Source of the DNA: JAWKSY01 sp041402125
GTDB taxonomy: Bacteria; Planctomycetota; GCA-002687715; DRQF01
DNA: 36,519 nt
Direction of reading: 5' to 3'
Assembly: GCA_041402125.1 (NCBI GenBank)
Contig: JAWKSY010000028.1
Location: forward strand, 1 to 36,519
The notes beneath the pieces were generated by a model. The model had not been told where the DNA came from, did not search any database, and saw nothing but the letters and a program-made list of their open reading frames with translations. How positions within the stretch are numbered: position 1 is the first letter of the stretch; each line of letters begins with the position of its first letter. Below are positions 15,217 to 22,393 of this stretch, in pieces. The position numbers and the translations under genes were made by a program.

Positions 15217-16809
15217 ATGAAGCGACTGAGAGTCCTGTCCCTCGTTGCGCTGGCCGCCCTGCTCGTCGCGCTCCCCGCGTGCACGTCCCAGCAGAAGAAG
15301 CCGATGCGCTCCGAGCCGGCCCCTGCCGCCAACGACGGCATGAAGATGGAAGAGAAGCCGATGGCCATGGATCACATGGGCCACACCGGCAGCTGGATGG
15401 AGGGCGACATGATGGTGCGCGCCCTCGCCATTCCGACCGGCGAGATCTCGACCAGCACCGTGCTGATCGAGAAGCGCGCCCCGGCCGAGGTCACCCTCGG
15501 TTCCGAGTTCGATTACACCCTCGTCGTCAAGAACCTGACGAACGAGAGCCTCGAGGATGTCGCCGTCATGGAGCGCATCCCCGGCGGCATGAACATCGTC
15601 AGCTCGGACCCGTCCTTCTCGAAGACGAGCGACGGCAAGTACCAGTGGGTCCTCGGTAACCTCGAGCCCGGTGCGCCGGCGACCATCCGCGTCCGCGGCG
15701 TCGCCACCCAGCTCGGCGACCACACCTACTGCGCCGAGGTCACCTACAACCAGCTCGCCTGCGTCACCACGCGCGTCGTCGAGCCGAACCTCACCATGAC
15801 CAAGACCATGACCTTCGCCGATGGCTCGAAGGACGGTCTGGTCTGCGATCCGGTCGTCGTGACGATCACCGTTCACAACACCGGTACCGGTGCGGCCCGC
15901 AACGTCGTCGTCCGCGACAACCTCCCGACCGGCATGGTCTCCGAGACCGGCCAGGCTTCGATGCAGTGGGATGTCGGCAGCCTCAACGCCGGCGAGTCCC
16001 GCGAGATCCGCTTCAACGCCCGTGCGAACTCCACCGGTGATCACACGAACACCGCGGAGGCCACCGCCGATGCCGGCCTGAACGCCTCGGCTTCGGACAG
16101 CATCGTCGCGCGTCGTCCGGCTCTGACCATCGACAAGACCGGTCCGGCCAAGATCTACCAGAACAAGACCGCCACCTACGAGATCACCGTCCGCAACACC
16201 GGCAACGGCGTCGCCCGCGACACCATCGTCGAGGACGTCCTGCCGGCCGGTTCGACCTACGTGTCGAGCCAGGGTGGCAACCTCCAGGGCAACACGGTCG
16301 TCTGGAACCTCGGCGCCCTGCAGCCCGACGAGAGCCGCACCATGTCGGTGGTGGTTCGCGCCGGTGCCAGCAACATGCGCAACGTCGCTCGCGCCACGGC
16401 CTACTGCGCCGAGGCCGTCTCCGACGAGGTGCTGACCGAGGTCGTCGGTATCCCCGAGATCCTGCTCGAGGTCGTCGACATCAACCCGCCGATCCCGGTC
16501 GGCGAGACCGTCGTCTACGAGATCACCGCGACGAACCAGGGCTCGGCCCCGGGTACCAACATCGTGATCACGACCGAGCTCGAGGACACGATGGAGTTCG
16601 TCGAGGCCGGCGGCGCCACCTCGCACACCGCGAGCGGCATGAACGTCAACTTCGCCGCGCTGCCCTCGCTGGCTCCGGGCGCCAAGGCGGTCTGGACGGT
16701 TCGCGTCCGCGCCAAGGCCGCGGGCGACGTCCGCTTCAAGGTCTCGATGCAGACCGACCAGATCGGCCGTCCCGTGACCGAGACCGAGGCCACCAACTTC
16801 TACAACTGA
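15217..16809 (+). CDS. OmcB-like DUF11-repeat lipoprotein
   Basis: 530 residues. Lipoprotein signal with lipobox LPAC (Cys22), then TSQQKKP. Residues ~40-70 are rich in Met and His (MKMEEKPMAMDHMGH). From ~85 on there are four DUF11-type beta-sandwich repeats, each with a VVKN/VHNTG/VRNTG/ATNQGS strand and a closing LGNLEPG, VGSLNAG, LGALQPD or LPSLAPG block. Wording and order match the chlamydial large cysteine-rich outer-membrane protein OmcB (EITATNQGSAPGTN; RVRAKAAGDVRFKVSM; TETEATNFYN at the end against SDTENTHIY), but only about five cysteines are present, one of them the lipobox. Codon use (Ala GCC, Thr ACC, Asn AAC, GGT/GGC) is more biased than in neighbours, suggesting high expression. 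Likely an abundant envelope layer or linker protein. Own promoter and terminator. Confidence 0.85.
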   Translation: MKRLRVLSLVALAALLVALPACTSQQKKPMRSEPAPAANDGMKMEEKPMAMDHMGHTGSWMEGDMMVRALAIPTGEISTSTVLIEKRAPAEVTLGSEFDYTLVVKNLTNESLEDVAVMERIPGGMNIVSSDPSFSKTSDGKYQWVLGNLEPGAPATIRVRGVATQLGDHTYCAEVTYNQLACVTTRVVEPNLTMTKTMTFADGSKDGLVCDPVVVTITVHNTGTGAARNVVVRDNLPTGMVSETGQASMQWDVGSLNAGESREIRFNARANSTGDHTNTAEATADAGLNASASDSIVARRPALTIDKTGPAKIYQNKTATYEITVRNTGNGVARDTIVEDVLPAGSTYVSSQGGNLQGNTVVWNLGALQPDESRTMSVVVRAGASNMRNVARATAYCAEAVSDEVLTEVVGIPEILLEVVDINPPIPVGETVVYEITATNQGSAPGTNIVITTELEDTMEFVEAGGATSHTASGMNVNFAALPSLAPGAKAVWTVRVRAKAAGDVRFKVSMQTDQIGRPVTETEATNFYN

Positions 16810-16838
16810 TCCTCGGATCGGCTGATAGAAGCGCCTGA

Positions 16839-16880
16839 GAAGGGCGCCGCCGGGTTCACCCGGCGGCGCCCTTCTTCATT
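16839..16880 (+). terminator. Intrinsic terminator of the OmcB-like gene
   Basis: Perfect 16-bp stem (16839-16854 with 16859-16874, GAAGGGCGCCGCCGGG and complement), loop TTCA, followed by TTCATT. It lies 30 bp after the stop codon. Confidence 0.85.
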
Positions 16881-16931
16881 CCACGCGTCCTTCGCGGGGC
16901 GTGAGTTCGGTGCCGCCGCGGTTCGTCCGGA

Positions 16932-17042
16932 GATGCGAGTACGGTGCCAGTCACCGGATGTGCATTTCCGTTCCCGCGCGTCCGCATGCGAGACCGGGCT
17001 GCCCGGAAATGCACATCCGGTGACTGGCACCGTACTCGCATC
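16932..17042. repeat. Hairpin unit 1 (39-bp arms)
   Basis: Arms 16932-16970 and 17004-17042 are perfect reverse complements; loop 16971-17003. It differs from the other units by an A-T pair at 16949/17025 where they have C-G, so pairing is kept. Confidence 0.95.
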
Positions 17043-17195
17043 CGAAGCCGCGGAAGGGCGTGGTCGGACCCACCGAAGGACACGTGCCGTCGGCACGGTG
17101 TTCCGAGGAGACGAAGCGGAATCGTGGGTCCGGCGGCGGTTCTCGACGATGTTCACCGTTCCCGCGTTCGCGTCGGCGGATTCGGTTCGTCCGGA

Positions 17196-17306
17196 GATGC
17201 GAGTACGGTGCCCGTCACCGGATGTGCATTTCCGTTCCCGCGCGTTCGCATGCGAGACCGGGCTGCCCGGAAATGCACATCCGGTGACGGGCACCGTACT
17301 CGCATC
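17196..17306. repeat. Hairpin unit 2 (39-bp arms)
   Basis: Arms 17196-17234 and 17268-17306, perfect; loop 17235-17267 differs from unit 1 by one base (TTCGCATGC for TCCGCATGC). Confidence 0.95.
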
Positions 17307-17460
17307 CGACGCCGCGGAAGGGCGTGGTCGGACCCACCGAAGCGACACGTGCCGTCGGCACGGTGTTCCGAGGAGACGAAGCGGAATCGTGGGTCCGGCG
17401 GGGGTGCTCGACGATGCTCACCGTTCCCGCGTTCAGGTCGGCGGATTCGGTTCGTCCGGA

Positions 17461-17571
17461 GATGCGAGTACGGTGCCCGTCACCGGATGTGCATTTCCGT
17501 TCCCGCGCGTCCGCATGCGAGACCGGGTTGCCCGGAAATGCACATCCGGTGACGGGCACCGTGCTCGCATC
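17461..17571. repeat. Hairpin unit 3 (39-bp arms, one wobble)
   Basis: Arms 17461-17499 and 17533-17571; the only non-Watson-Crick position is T17469 against G17563, which would be a U-G pair in RNA. Loop 17500-17532. Confidence 0.95.
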
Positions 17572-17725
17572 CGACGCCGCGGAAGGGCGTGGTCGGACCC
17601 ACCGAAGCGACACGTGCCGTCGGCACGGTGTTCCGAGGAGACGAAGCGGAATCGTGGGTCCGGCGGGGGTGCTCGACGATGCTCACCGTTCCCGCGTTCA
17701 GGTCGGCGGATTCGGTTCGTCCGGA

Positions 17726-17836
17726 GATGCGAGTACGGTGCCCGTCACCGGATGTGCATTTCCGTTCACGCGCGTCCGCATGCGAGACCGGGTTGCCCGG
17801 AAATGCACATCCGGTGACGGGCACCGTACTCGCATC
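17726..17836. repeat. Hairpin unit 4 (39-bp arms)
   Basis: Arms 17726-17764 and 17798-17836, perfect; loop 17765-17797 has one A for C change (TTCACGCGCG). The repeat similarity stops directly after this unit. Confidence 0.95.
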
Positions 17837-17873
17837 CAGCGCGCCGGATGGGCGGCCACGGACGAAGACGAGC

Positions 17874-17897
17874 GCCCGGCACCAGGAGGTGCCGGGC
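17874..17897 (-). terminator. Hairpin terminator of the peroxiredoxin operon
   Basis: 10-bp perfect stem GCCCGGCACC/GGTGCCGGGC (17874-17883, 17888-17897), loop AGGA, 34 bp after the stop of the thioredoxin-like gene. No real U run. Confidence 0.5.
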
Positions 17898-17931
17898 TCG
17901 CGTCGTCGGTTCGAGGCCGAGAGGCCGAGGG

Positions 17932-18276
17932 TCAGGCGAGCACGCGCTCGAGGCGGTTGGTGAGGCGGTCGATGCCGCCTCCCGCGAACTCCTTCACCTT
18001 CTCGCCGCTGCGGAAGATGATGGTGAAGGGCAGCGCGGTGATCTCCGCGATCCAGGGGTTCTCCTTCTTGAAGTCGATCAGCCCGCGCTGATCGAGGAGG
18101 AGCTTGCCGAAGCGCACGTCCGAGAACTCGAGGTTCTCGCCGGCGAGGTACTCGGAGAGCTCCCCCGACCACTGGGTGCAGGCGTCACAGGTGGACTTGC
18201 CGAGCATGAGGACGGCGACGGGCGCCGCGAGGAACTCGCGCCAGTTGTCGGGTCCGATCATTTCGAGCGTCTTCAT
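17932..18276 (-). CDS. Thioredoxin-like protein with CDAC active site
   Basis: 114 residues, the size of a single thioredoxin domain; no signal peptide, so cytoplasmic. ATG at 18276 has an ideal AGGAGGT 6 nt upstream. The redox motif is C30-D-A-C33 in LMLGKSTCDACTQW, in place of the classical WCGPC. The cis-proline is probably in ITALPFTIIFRSGEKV, followed by the glycine-rich strand. It lies 38 bp downstream of the AhpC-like peroxiredoxin on the same strand, so the most economical reading is that it reduces that peroxiredoxin, or acts as a dedicated disulfide carrier. The partner assignment is inference from the operon. Confidence 0.85.
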   Translation of the reverse strand: MKTLEMIGPDNWREFLAAPVAVLMLGKSTCDACTQWSGELSEYLAGENLEFSDVRFGKLLLDQRGLIDFKKENPWIAEITALPFTIIFRSGEKVKEFAGGGIDRLTNRLERVLA

Positions 18277-18314
18277 GGTGATACCTCCTGTCTACGGTCT
18301 CTCGAGAGCGATCG

Positions 18315-18839
18315 TCAGCCGACGAAGGTGTCGCCCTTCTTCCAGTCGGCGCCGCAGAGGCCGCCGCTCTGGAGGGCCTGGACGGTGCGCAGGACCTCGG
18401 AGGGGCTGCGGCCGGCCTGCAGGTCGTTGACGCTGTAGGAGCGCACGATGCCCTTGTCGTCGACGATGACGGTGGCGCGGAAGGCGATGCCCGCGTCGTC
18501 CTTCAGGACGCCGAAGGCGCGGCTGACCTCGTGGTTGGTATCCGCGAGGACCGGGTGGGTGATCTCCTTCGCGAAGGTGTTCCGGTCCGCGAACCAGGCC
18601 TTGTGGCTGAAGAAGGAGTCGGTGCTGCAGCCGATGACCTGGACGCTGTCGTCCTTGAAGTCGCCCAGCGAATCCTCGAAGCCCCGGATCTCGGTGGGGC
18701 AGATGAAGGTGAAGTCCAGCGGGTACCAGTAGAGGACGTGCCACTTGCCCTGCAGGTCCTTGCTGGAGAGGGTCTTCTGCTCGCCGTTGACGTAGGCGGC
18801 GCTGGTCCACTCGGGCGACTTCTGTCCGATCAGGCTCAT
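18315..18839 (-). CDS. ahpC: AhpC/TSA-family 2-Cys peroxiredoxin
   Basis: 174 residues from ATG 18839 with AAGGAG 7-8 nt upstream. Peroxidatic C47 lies in YPLDFTFICPTEIRGF (the family P-x-x-x-T/S-x-x-C motif), and the resolving cysteine is C162 in GGLCGADWKKGD, close to AhpC's VCPANW. Also typical are VIGCSTDSFFSHKAW and FRATVIVDDKGIVRS. It reduces H2O2, organic hydroperoxides or peroxynitrite using a disulfide reductant. No ahpF is adjacent; the thioredoxin-like gene downstream is the likely electron donor. A promoter-like element lies 110 bp upstream. The ahpC symbol indicates the AhpC-type clade; a Prx of another subgroup is possible. Confidence 0.9.
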   Translation of the reverse strand: MSLIGQKSPEWTSAAYVNGEQKTLSSKDLQGKWHVLYWYPLDFTFICPTEIRGFEDSLGDFKDDSVQVIGCSTDSFFSHKAWFADRNTFAKEITHPVLADTNHEVSRAFGVLKDDAGIAFRATVIVDDKGIVRSYSVNDLQAGRSPSEVLRTVQALQSGGLCGADWKKGDTFVG

Positions 18840-19151
18840 GTCTTCACTCCTTGGATTCGATCTCGGTCCGGTGTCCGCCGGGCGCGCGCCCGGGCCGCTC
18901 GAACTCGTCGAGCGCCCAGCGCGGAAGGCGCCTTCGAACTCTGGTGCTACGGTAGTTCCCGGGCCCCCGAACACAAGGCGACGACGAAGAGCCTCCGGAG
19001 CCTCTCCGAGCTGCATCGATCGGCATAAGGCTATTGATATCCGCTGTTTGCGGCGGCTCCTGCCCGAGCATCGCCCCGGATCGGATCTCGCTATCGCGGG
19101 CCGAACCAGGAGCTATCGTCGGAGCGGGGATCGGGCCGAGGCGAGGGCACG
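18840..19151. other. Intergenic region upstream of ahpC
   Basis: No gene is seen. It contains the promoter candidate at 18949-18976 (minus) and a short AT-rich block CTATTGATATCC near 19031 that stands out from the surrounding GC-rich sequence and could be a regulator site or a second promoter. I see no clear OxyR or PerR box. Confidence 0.4.
18949..18976 (-). promoter_or_regulatory. Putative promoter of the ahpC/thioredoxin-like operon
   Basis: Minus strand TTGTGT (18976-18971), 16-bp spacer, TACCGT (18954-18949). It is 110 bp upstream of the ahpC start. Confidence 0.4.
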
Positions 19152-19184
19152 AAAAAGGGGTGGAGTCCGAAGGACTCCACCCCC
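19152..19184 (-). terminator. Intrinsic terminator of the EF-hand gene
   Basis: 12-bp perfect stem GGGGTGGAGTCC/GGACTCCACCCC (19157-19168, 19172-19183), 3-nt loop, followed on the minus strand by TTTTT (AAAAA at 19152-19156). A textbook terminator, 49 bp after the stop codon. Confidence 0.9.
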
Positions 19185-19232
19185 AACTCTCTCGGATCCC
19201 AGGAGCGGACCCGACCTCGTTCAATTCGATCT

Positions 19233-20210
19233 TCAGGCGTCCTTGCCGCCCTTCGGGCCCTTGTCGCCCTTGGGCCCCTTGGGGCCCTTCCGGCCGCGCC
19301 CGCGCTCCGGCGCATCGCCGCCGCCCTCGCCGGCCTCGCCCTTCTCGCGGTCCTCGCGGGGCCCGCGGCCGATGCCGGCCTCGCGGGCGGCCTTGCGCTC
19401 CTCTTCGTCGAGCTTGCCGTCGCCGTTCTTGTCGAAGCGCTTCAGCATCTCCTCGCGATTCGGGGCCTCGCCGCCGCGGCGTCCGCGGCCCTCGCCGCGT
19501 CCGACCCCGGCCTCGCGCATGGCCTTGCGCTCCTCCTCGTCGAGCTTGCCGTCACCGTTCTTGTCGAAGCGCTTCATCAGCTCCTCGCGGTTCGGGGCGC
19601 CCTCGCCGCCGGCGCCGGGGCGGCGGCCGCGGCCGATGCCGGCCTCGCGGGCGGCCTTGCGCTCCTCGTCGTCGAGCTTGCAGTCACCGTTCTTGTCGAA
19701 ACGCTTCAGCAGCTCCTCGCGGCTCGGAACGTCCTCGCCGGTGCCTCGACCCCGTCCGATGCCGGCCTCGCGGGCAGCCTTGCGCTCCTCGTCGTCGAGC
19801 TTGCCGTCGCCGTTCTTGTCGAAGCGCTTCAGCAGCTCCTCGCGATCGGGGGCCTCGCCCTCGGGACGTCGGGAACCCCGCGCCTCGCGGGCGGCCTTGC
19901 GCTCGGCCTCGTCGAGGACGCCGTCGCCGTTCTTGTCCCACTTCTTCATGGTCTCGGGGTCGGCCTTGCGGCCGCGCACTCGCGGCTCGCCGGGGGCCGG
20001 GCGCTCGCGGCCTTCCTTGGCCAGCGTCTCGCGCATGGCGGTGCGCTCGGCCTCGTCGAGCTTGCCGTCGCCGTTCTTGTCGAAGCGCTTGATGAGGGAG
20101 GCCCGATCCGGCTTGGCCGGTTTGTCGCCCTTCTCGTCCTGGGCCGCCGCCGGGAGGGCGAGGCCGAGAGTGAGGGCCAGGGTGATCGCGGATCCGAAGA
20201 GGGTCTTCAT
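19233..20210 (-). CDS. Secreted six-EF-hand protein with collagen-like tail
   Basis: 325 residues from ATG 20210. Signal peptide MKTLFGSAITLALTLGLALP then AAAQ|DEKG. Six canonical EF-hand calcium loops are visible: DKNGDGKLDEAE, DKNGDGVLDEAE, DKNGDGKLDDEE, DKNGDCKLDDEE, DKNGDGKLDEEE and DKNGDGKLDEEE. Each is followed by a RKA.REA helix and a Gly/Arg linker (GIGRGRG). Loop 4 has Cys for the conserved Gly at loop position 6 and is the only cysteine in the mature chain. The C-terminus is an Arg/Gly-rich linker and four to five G-P-K / G-D-K triplets (KGPKGPKGDKGPKGGK), collagen-like. It should be an extracellular or periplasmic calcium-binding protein; EF-hand proteins of this build are common in Planctomycetota. 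Own terminator. Confidence 0.9.
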   Translation of the reverse strand: MKTLFGSAITLALTLGLALPAAAQDEKGDKPAKPDRASLIKRFDKNGDGKLDEAERTAMRETLAKEGRERPAPGEPRVRGRKADPETMKKWDKNGDGVLDEAERKAAREARGSRRPEGEAPDREELLKRFDKNGDGKLDDEERKAAREAGIGRGRGTGEDVPSREELLKRFDKNGDCKLDDEERKAAREAGIGRGRRPGAGGEGAPNREELMKRFDKNGDGKLDEEERKAMREAGVGRGEGRGRRGGEAPNREEMLKRFDKNGDGKLDEEERKAAREAGIGRGPREDREKGEAGEGGGDAPERGRGRKGPKGPKGDKGPKGGKDA

Positions 20211-20543
20211 GGGGTTCGTCCTCTGGTTTGGGCCCCGCTCCATCGGTCGGGCCACCGGAATGTGAACCGCCCGGCGGGGGCGAAGTTCCTGGGAAATCCG
20301 GTGCGAGCTCGGTCGGTCCGCGCGGAGGCCGAGGGGCGCGGCCAACCCTCTTGATAGAAGCCTCTTGCGCTCCGAGCCGACTTTCCGGGCATATCTCGTC
20401 GTCTGCGGGAAACCCCGACCCCGCGGTCGGAGGCCGGGTCGAGAGCGGCGGATGGGGGGCCGTGCGGCCGCCCGATCCTGCCGTCCGGACGGGAGATTTT
20501 CCCTCCGCCGGCTCAAGTTCGGTCGTCGAACGGGTCGATATCC
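20211..20543. other. Intergenic region between divergent EF-hand and diguanylate cyclase genes
   Basis: No gene is supported. A CTTGATAGAAG element at ~20349 and a CATATCTC at ~20390 are AT-rich spots that could belong to promoters on either strand, but no -35/-10 pair with 16-18 bp spacing is convincing. Confidence 0.35.
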
Positions 20544-21779
20544 ATGCAAGATGCGTCACGGGGACCCGTGGCGAACGGGAACGGGAAAGTGAGGACCGAC
20601 GTGGTGATGGGGCAGGACTCCCGGGAAGCGGCGAAGCCCGCGGCGGCGGCCGAGGCGGAGGAGATCCGGCTCGCCGAGCGCGGTGAGTCCTGGCGTTTCC
20701 GCATCTTCCGCATCGTCCTCATCGCCTCGATCCTCGGCCTGGGGATCTGGAGCGTCCGCCTCACGGCCCGGGGTTACCCGCTGCTGGGCGTCCTCCACGA
20801 GCAGGAAGTCGAGCTCGAGAGCCTCGAGTCCCTGTCGAGGTCGCTTCATCGCGTGCTGGTCTCGAACGAGGTCGAGGAGAAGCTCGCCTTCCTGCCGCCG
20901 TCCCAGACCCTCGACGCCTGGATCGTCGCCCACGAATCGAAGCTCGAGGATCTCGGCATCGCGGTGGCGGACGTCCTGCCGGCGGCCGACGACCCTCGTC
21001 CGGACCGCGAGGAGGCCCGGCTGCTGATCACGGTGCTCGGCGAGGCTCAGGGCGAGCGCCGGATGCTCGTCCACGCCCTCCAGTCCGAGATCGACGGGGC
21101 CTGGAGCGGGCTGACCGTGCTGGTCGTCATCCTCTTCCTCCAGGCCCTCGCCGCCCTCGTGCTCCTCGACCTGAACGTCCGGGCGCGGCGTCGCATCGCG
21201 GTGCTCTTCCGTCGGGCGACGCGGGACGAGCTGACCGCGGTCCTCAACCGCCGCGCGATCCTGGAGGTCGCCGAGCGCGAGCTGGACCGCGCACGTCGCG
21301 AGGGCTCCGACCTCGCGGTGCTCATCGTCGATCTCGACCACTTCAAGACGATCAACGACGACTTCGGCCACCGCGCCGGCGACGTCTTCCTCATCGAGGC
21401 CGCGGAGCGCTTCCGCTCCTCGTTGCGCCCCTACGACTCCGTCGGGCGCTACGGCGGCGACGAGTTCATGCTCGTCCTGCCCGGCTGCGACGCGGAATCG
21501 GTCGACGCCATCTGCCGTCGCGTCTGCGAGGCGATGCGGGAGCCGGTGGATCTCGACGGCCGCTCCTGGGTGGGCAGCGTCTCGATCGGCGCCGCGGTCG
21601 CGGTGCGCGGGGCCGATTCGCTGCCGGCGCTCATCGAGTCCGCCGACCGCGCGCTCTACCGCACGAAGGAACAGGGTCGCGACGGCTGGACGGCGCTGAC
21701 CCACCTGCCGAACGTCGGCGTGCCGGCGGAAGCGCGAGAGGACGTGATCCCCTCCGAGACCGGCTCTTCCGTCGGTTAG
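20544..21779 (+). CDS. Membrane-bound diguanylate cyclase (GGDEF)
   Basis: 411 residues from ATG 20544 (a second ATG at 20607 is possible; neither has a strong ribosome site). TM1 ~50-72 (FRIFRIVLIASILGLGIWSV), an outside helical sensor ~75-185, TM2 ~188-210 (LTVLVVILFLQALAALVLLD), then a GGDEF domain starting at ATRDELTAVLNRRAI. DLDHFKTINDDFGHRAGD is the metal/substrate region and the signature is intact (RYGGDEFML, G304-F308). The inhibitory I-site RxxD is present as RPYD five residues before GGDEF, so product feedback is expected. It makes c-di-GMP from two GTP. The periplasmic region resembles a four-helix sensor; its ligand is unknown. Its stop overlaps apaG by 4 bp, tail to tail. Confidence 0.94.
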   Translation: MQDASRGPVANGNGKVRTDVVMGQDSREAAKPAAAAEAEEIRLAERGESWRFRIFRIVLIASILGLGIWSVRLTARGYPLLGVLHEQEVELESLESLSRSLHRVLVSNEVEEKLAFLPPSQTLDAWIVAHESKLEDLGIAVADVLPAADDPRPDREEARLLITVLGEAQGERRMLVHALQSEIDGAWSGLTVLVVILFLQALAALVLLDLNVRARRRIAVLFRRATRDELTAVLNRRAILEVAERELDRARREGSDLAVLIVDLDHFKTINDDFGHRAGDVFLIEAAERFRSSLRPYDSVGRYGGDEFMLVLPGCDAESVDAICRRVCEAMREPVDLDGRSWVGSVSIGAAVAVRGADSLPALIESADRALYRTKEQGRDGWTALTHLPNVGVPAEAREDVIPSETGSSVG

Positions 21780-22195
21780 TCGGCGTCGAGTTCCCCGATC
21801 GGGGCGGTGTTCGGGGCGAGGAAGAAGCGACCGATGCGGGCCTCGAAGCTGCTCCCGTCGTCGCGCTCCATCCGGTAGCTGCCTTCCATCGTGCCCCAGT
21901 GCGTCGCCAGCGAGCAGCCGCTCTCGTAGCTGAAGGTCTCGCCCGGCTCGAGTCGGGGCTGGGCGCCCACGACGCCCTCGCCCCGGACGTCCCGGCGGCG
22001 GGCGTCGGCGTCGCGCACCACCCAGTGCCGCGAGCGGAGCGTGGCGGCTTCCGTGCCCTCGTTCCGGATCACGACCCGGTACGCGAAGTTCCAGGTCGTC
22101 CCCGCGCCGTCCGGCGACTCCGAGCGGAGCTCGGCCGCCACGCGGACGCGGATGCCCTGGGTGGTGACGTCGGAATGTCCGGTCTGGGCGATCAT
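21776..22195 (-). CDS. apaG: ApaG protein
   Basis: 139 residues, close to the family's usual ~125. Hallmarks of ApaG (an Fn3-like beta sandwich, DUF525) are present: THGIRVRV-like start (TTQGIRVRVAAELR), FAYRVVIRNEGTEAATLRSR, HWVVRDADARRRDVRGEGVV, GAQPRLEPGETFSYESGCSL and THWGTMEGSYRM. The biochemical role is still unclear in most bacteria; the family has been tied to Co2+/Mg2+ homeostasis in enterobacteria, and the same fold occurs in F-box proteins. ATG 22195 is taken because it directly precedes the family start. A TGTTATGAG element ~57 bp upstream on the minus strand may be its -10 region. Confidence 0.92.
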   Translation of the reverse strand: MIAQTGHSDVTTQGIRVRVAAELRSESPDGAGTTWNFAYRVVIRNEGTEAATLRSRHWVVRDADARRRDVRGEGVVGAQPRLEPGETFSYESGCSLATHWGTMEGSYRMERDDGSSFEARIGRFFLAPNTAPIGELDAD

Positions 22196-22393
22196 CGGAT
22201 TCGTCTCGGGGCGCGATTCCGGGGGCGGCCTCGCGGCCGCGGGCACCCCCTCTCATAACAGACCCGCGCCCGTCGGCATCGTTCCCGCCTTTTCGCGCGG
22301 GCCCGCCGTCGACGGCCATCAGATCGCATGGTCGAGGCATTCGGGTCCGCGAGCGGTTATCCTCCCGGTTCCCTCGCCCCGCGGAGAATCCCG

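Larger units (their letters stand above)
16919..17837. repeat. Tandem array of four long-hairpin units, period 264-265 bp
   Basis: Four copies of a 111-bp inverted-repeat element (39-bp arms, 33-nt loop) start at 16932, 17196, 17461 and 17726, separated by near-identical ~153-bp spacers. The first copy is preceded by only ~13 bp of shared sequence, and the last ends abruptly after its right arm, so the array begins and ends at hairpins. Spacers carry their own inverted repeats, for example CGGACCCAC/GTGGGTCCG at 17065-17073 and 17124-17132, and an ACGTGCCG/CGGCACGG pair inside it. Both strands are open in several frames because of the composition, but the predicted peptides simply repeat the palindromes, so I treat it as non-coding. 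It sits between a terminator and the 3' end of the convergent redox operon. Confidence 0.95.

Noticed and set aside
16919..17837. CRISPR array
   Set aside because: Units are 265 bp, spacers between them are the same instead of unique, and no cas genes are near.
16919..17837. Integron attC site array
   Set aside because: No RYYYAAC/GTTRRRY core boxes and no cassettes between the hairpins.
16933..18172. Long open frames on both strands through the repeat array, coding for repetitive Arg/Ser/Cys-rich peptides
   Set aside because: Frames are open on both strands only because the array is palindromic and GC-rich; peptides follow the DNA repeat, with no ribosome site or domain.
19025..19045. OxyR or Fur/PerR box upstream of ahpC
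   Set aside because: CTATTGATATCC is AT-rich but does not fit the ATAG-N7-CTAT or the 19-bp Fur/PerR dyad.
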